Of a stretch of DNA of 5,445 nucleotides, positions 5,179-5,445 are shown piece by piece. The DNA is from Bacillota bacterium (GTDB lineage: Bacteria > Bacillota > Clostridia > Oscillospirales > Oscillospiraceae): the NCBI GenBank assembly GCA_009781925.1, contig WQUU01000123.1, positions 1-5,445 on the forward strand, given 5' to 3'. Within the stretch, counting starts at the first letter, position 1, and each line of letters starts with the position of its first letter. The notes under the pieces were generated by a model. It was given only the letters and a program-made list of their open reading frames with translations. It made no database searches and had not been told where the DNA came from. The translations under genes and the position numbers were made by a program.

Positions 5179-5207
5179 ATTATACCACGGGGCGGCAGGG
5201 GATTCAA
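5179..5207 (-). promoter_or_regulatory. Extended -10 promoter of the nitroreductase gene
   Basis: Read on the minus strand, TTGAAT (5207-5202) and a perfect TATAAT (5184-5179) are 17 bases apart, with TGG just before the -10 forming an extended -10 element. Transcription would start near 5172. That gives a leader of about 105 bases to the ATG at 5067, or about 160 to the ACG at 5010, including all of the palindromic repeat. Confidence 0.75.
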
Positions 5208-5211
5208 CCGG

Positions 5212-5244
5212 TTTTCATTTGAATTTCATTAGGTTTTCATTAGA
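5212..5244 (+). promoter_or_regulatory. Three 11-bp-phased TTTCATT direct repeats, putative operator
   Basis: The 11-mers TTTTCATTTGA (5212-5222), ATTTCATTAGG (5223-5233) and TTTTCATTAGA (5234-5244) share TTTCATT at one-helical-turn spacing. The array abuts the -35 of modA directly and lies 4 bp from the -35 of the divergent nitroreductase promoter. A 7-bp core plus 4-bp spacer in tandem is the binding-site layout of PhoB/PhoP-type (OmpR family) response regulators. The identity of any regulator is inference. Confidence 0.55.
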
Positions 5245-5273
5245 TTGACAGAAAACCCCCGAAGTGATAAACT
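5245..5273 (+). promoter_or_regulatory. modA: Promoter of modA, positioned for a leaderless transcript
   Basis: A perfect TTGACA (5245-5250) is followed after 17 bases by TAAACT (5268-5273, 4 of 6 consensus) with TGA in front, forming an extended -10. Initiation 7-10 bases downstream falls at 5280-5283, at or just before the modA ATG. Confidence 0.65.
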
Positions 5274-5282
5274 GAACGCACT

Positions 5283-5445
5283 ATGAAAAAAAGGTTGCTC
5301 TCTGTCCTGCTGGCGTTCACGCTTTGCCTCGGCCTTGCCGCCTGCGGCAAAATGCCGCCGCCCAATACGGAACTCACGGTTTTTGCGGCCGCATCGCTGA
5401 CCGAGACCCTCAACCAAGTCGCGGCGCTGTACAAGACCGCGGCCC
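5283..5445 (+). CDS. modA: Molybdate ABC transporter substrate-binding lipoprotein ModA (5' part)
   Basis: Only the first 54 codons are present; the gene continues past the window edge. The protein begins with a lipoprotein signal peptide: basic MKKR, hydrophobic LLSVLLAFTLCLGL, and the lipobox L18-A19-A20-C21. It should therefore be lipid-anchored outside the cytoplasmic membrane. After a short linker, ELTVFAAASLTETLNQVAALY (from residue 30) is the signature start of ModA. Its AAASL serine (S38) corresponds to one of the oxyanion ligands. ModA delivers molybdate (and often tungstate) to the ModBC permease for molybdenum cofactor enzymes; modB and modC would be expected downstream. The ATG is fixed by the signal peptide, yet no ribosome binding site precedes it (GAACGCACT). 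This agrees with the promoter position and suggests leaderless or near-leaderless expression. It is divergent from the nitroreductase gene. Confidence 0.92.
   Translation, partial: MKKRLLSVLLAFTLCLGLAACGKMPPPNTELTVFAAASLTETLNQVAALYKTAA

Noticed and set aside
5229..5434. Minus-strand frames of 62-64 codons opposite modA
   Set aside because: They are antisense to the ModA signal peptide and signature motif and have no translation signals.

Overview
The window looks like a moderately high-GC member of the Clostridia (Bacillota), possibly Oscillospiraceae-like. This rests on strong GGAGG-type ribosome binding sites, consensus sigma-A promoters with 17-bp spacers, GC-rich codon use with AT-rich intergenic gaps, and the protein types present. 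The genus is not identifiable by eye. No phage, transposase or CRISPR genes are seen. No stretch longer than about 220 bases lacks a gene.

Left part (1-2232): a minus-strand PhnB/VOC-fold gene (89-505) ends at a hairpin terminator (39-66). It is divergent from galE (666-1637), and the 160-bp gap holds one well-formed promoter for each direction. galE is followed within 20 bases by a nucleotidyltransferase-fold gene of the COG3575/PF06042 type (1642-2232).

Middle part (2279-4338): 46 bases further on comes an M16 (pitrilysin/insulinase-like) zinc peptidase. Behind it, with its own good ribosome binding site, is a 22-codon stump that keeps only the N-terminus of an isochorismatase-family hydrolase and stops inside three tandem 13-bp repeats. 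A separate promoter then drives a small coiled-coil protein whose N-terminal half is four nearly identical 14-residue (42-bp) repeats. That gene ends at a perfect 24-bp inverted repeat, which probably terminates transcription from both sides.

Right part (4342-5445): a minus-strand TM1586-type nitroreductase is divergent from the start of a molybdate-binding lipoprotein gene (modA, cut by the window edge). The 215-bp gap between them is the most interesting part of the window. It contains a promoter for each direction, three 11-bp-phased TTTCATT direct repeats between the two promoters, and a palindromic dispersed-repeat element with a partial tandem duplication. This element lies in the nitroreductase leader and supplies that gene's only upstream in-frame ATG. 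The family-expected start codon is ACG, preceded by an ideally spaced AAGGGGG. The modA promoter is placed so that its transcript would be leaderless or nearly so.

The genes do not form one pathway: there is sugar-nucleotide metabolism (galE), a housekeeping-type peptidase, molybdate uptake and several poorly characterised proteins. I see no convincing new multi-gene system. The noteworthy signals are regulatory and evolutionary (repeat insertion, start-codon change, gene remnant, in-frame repeat expansion).
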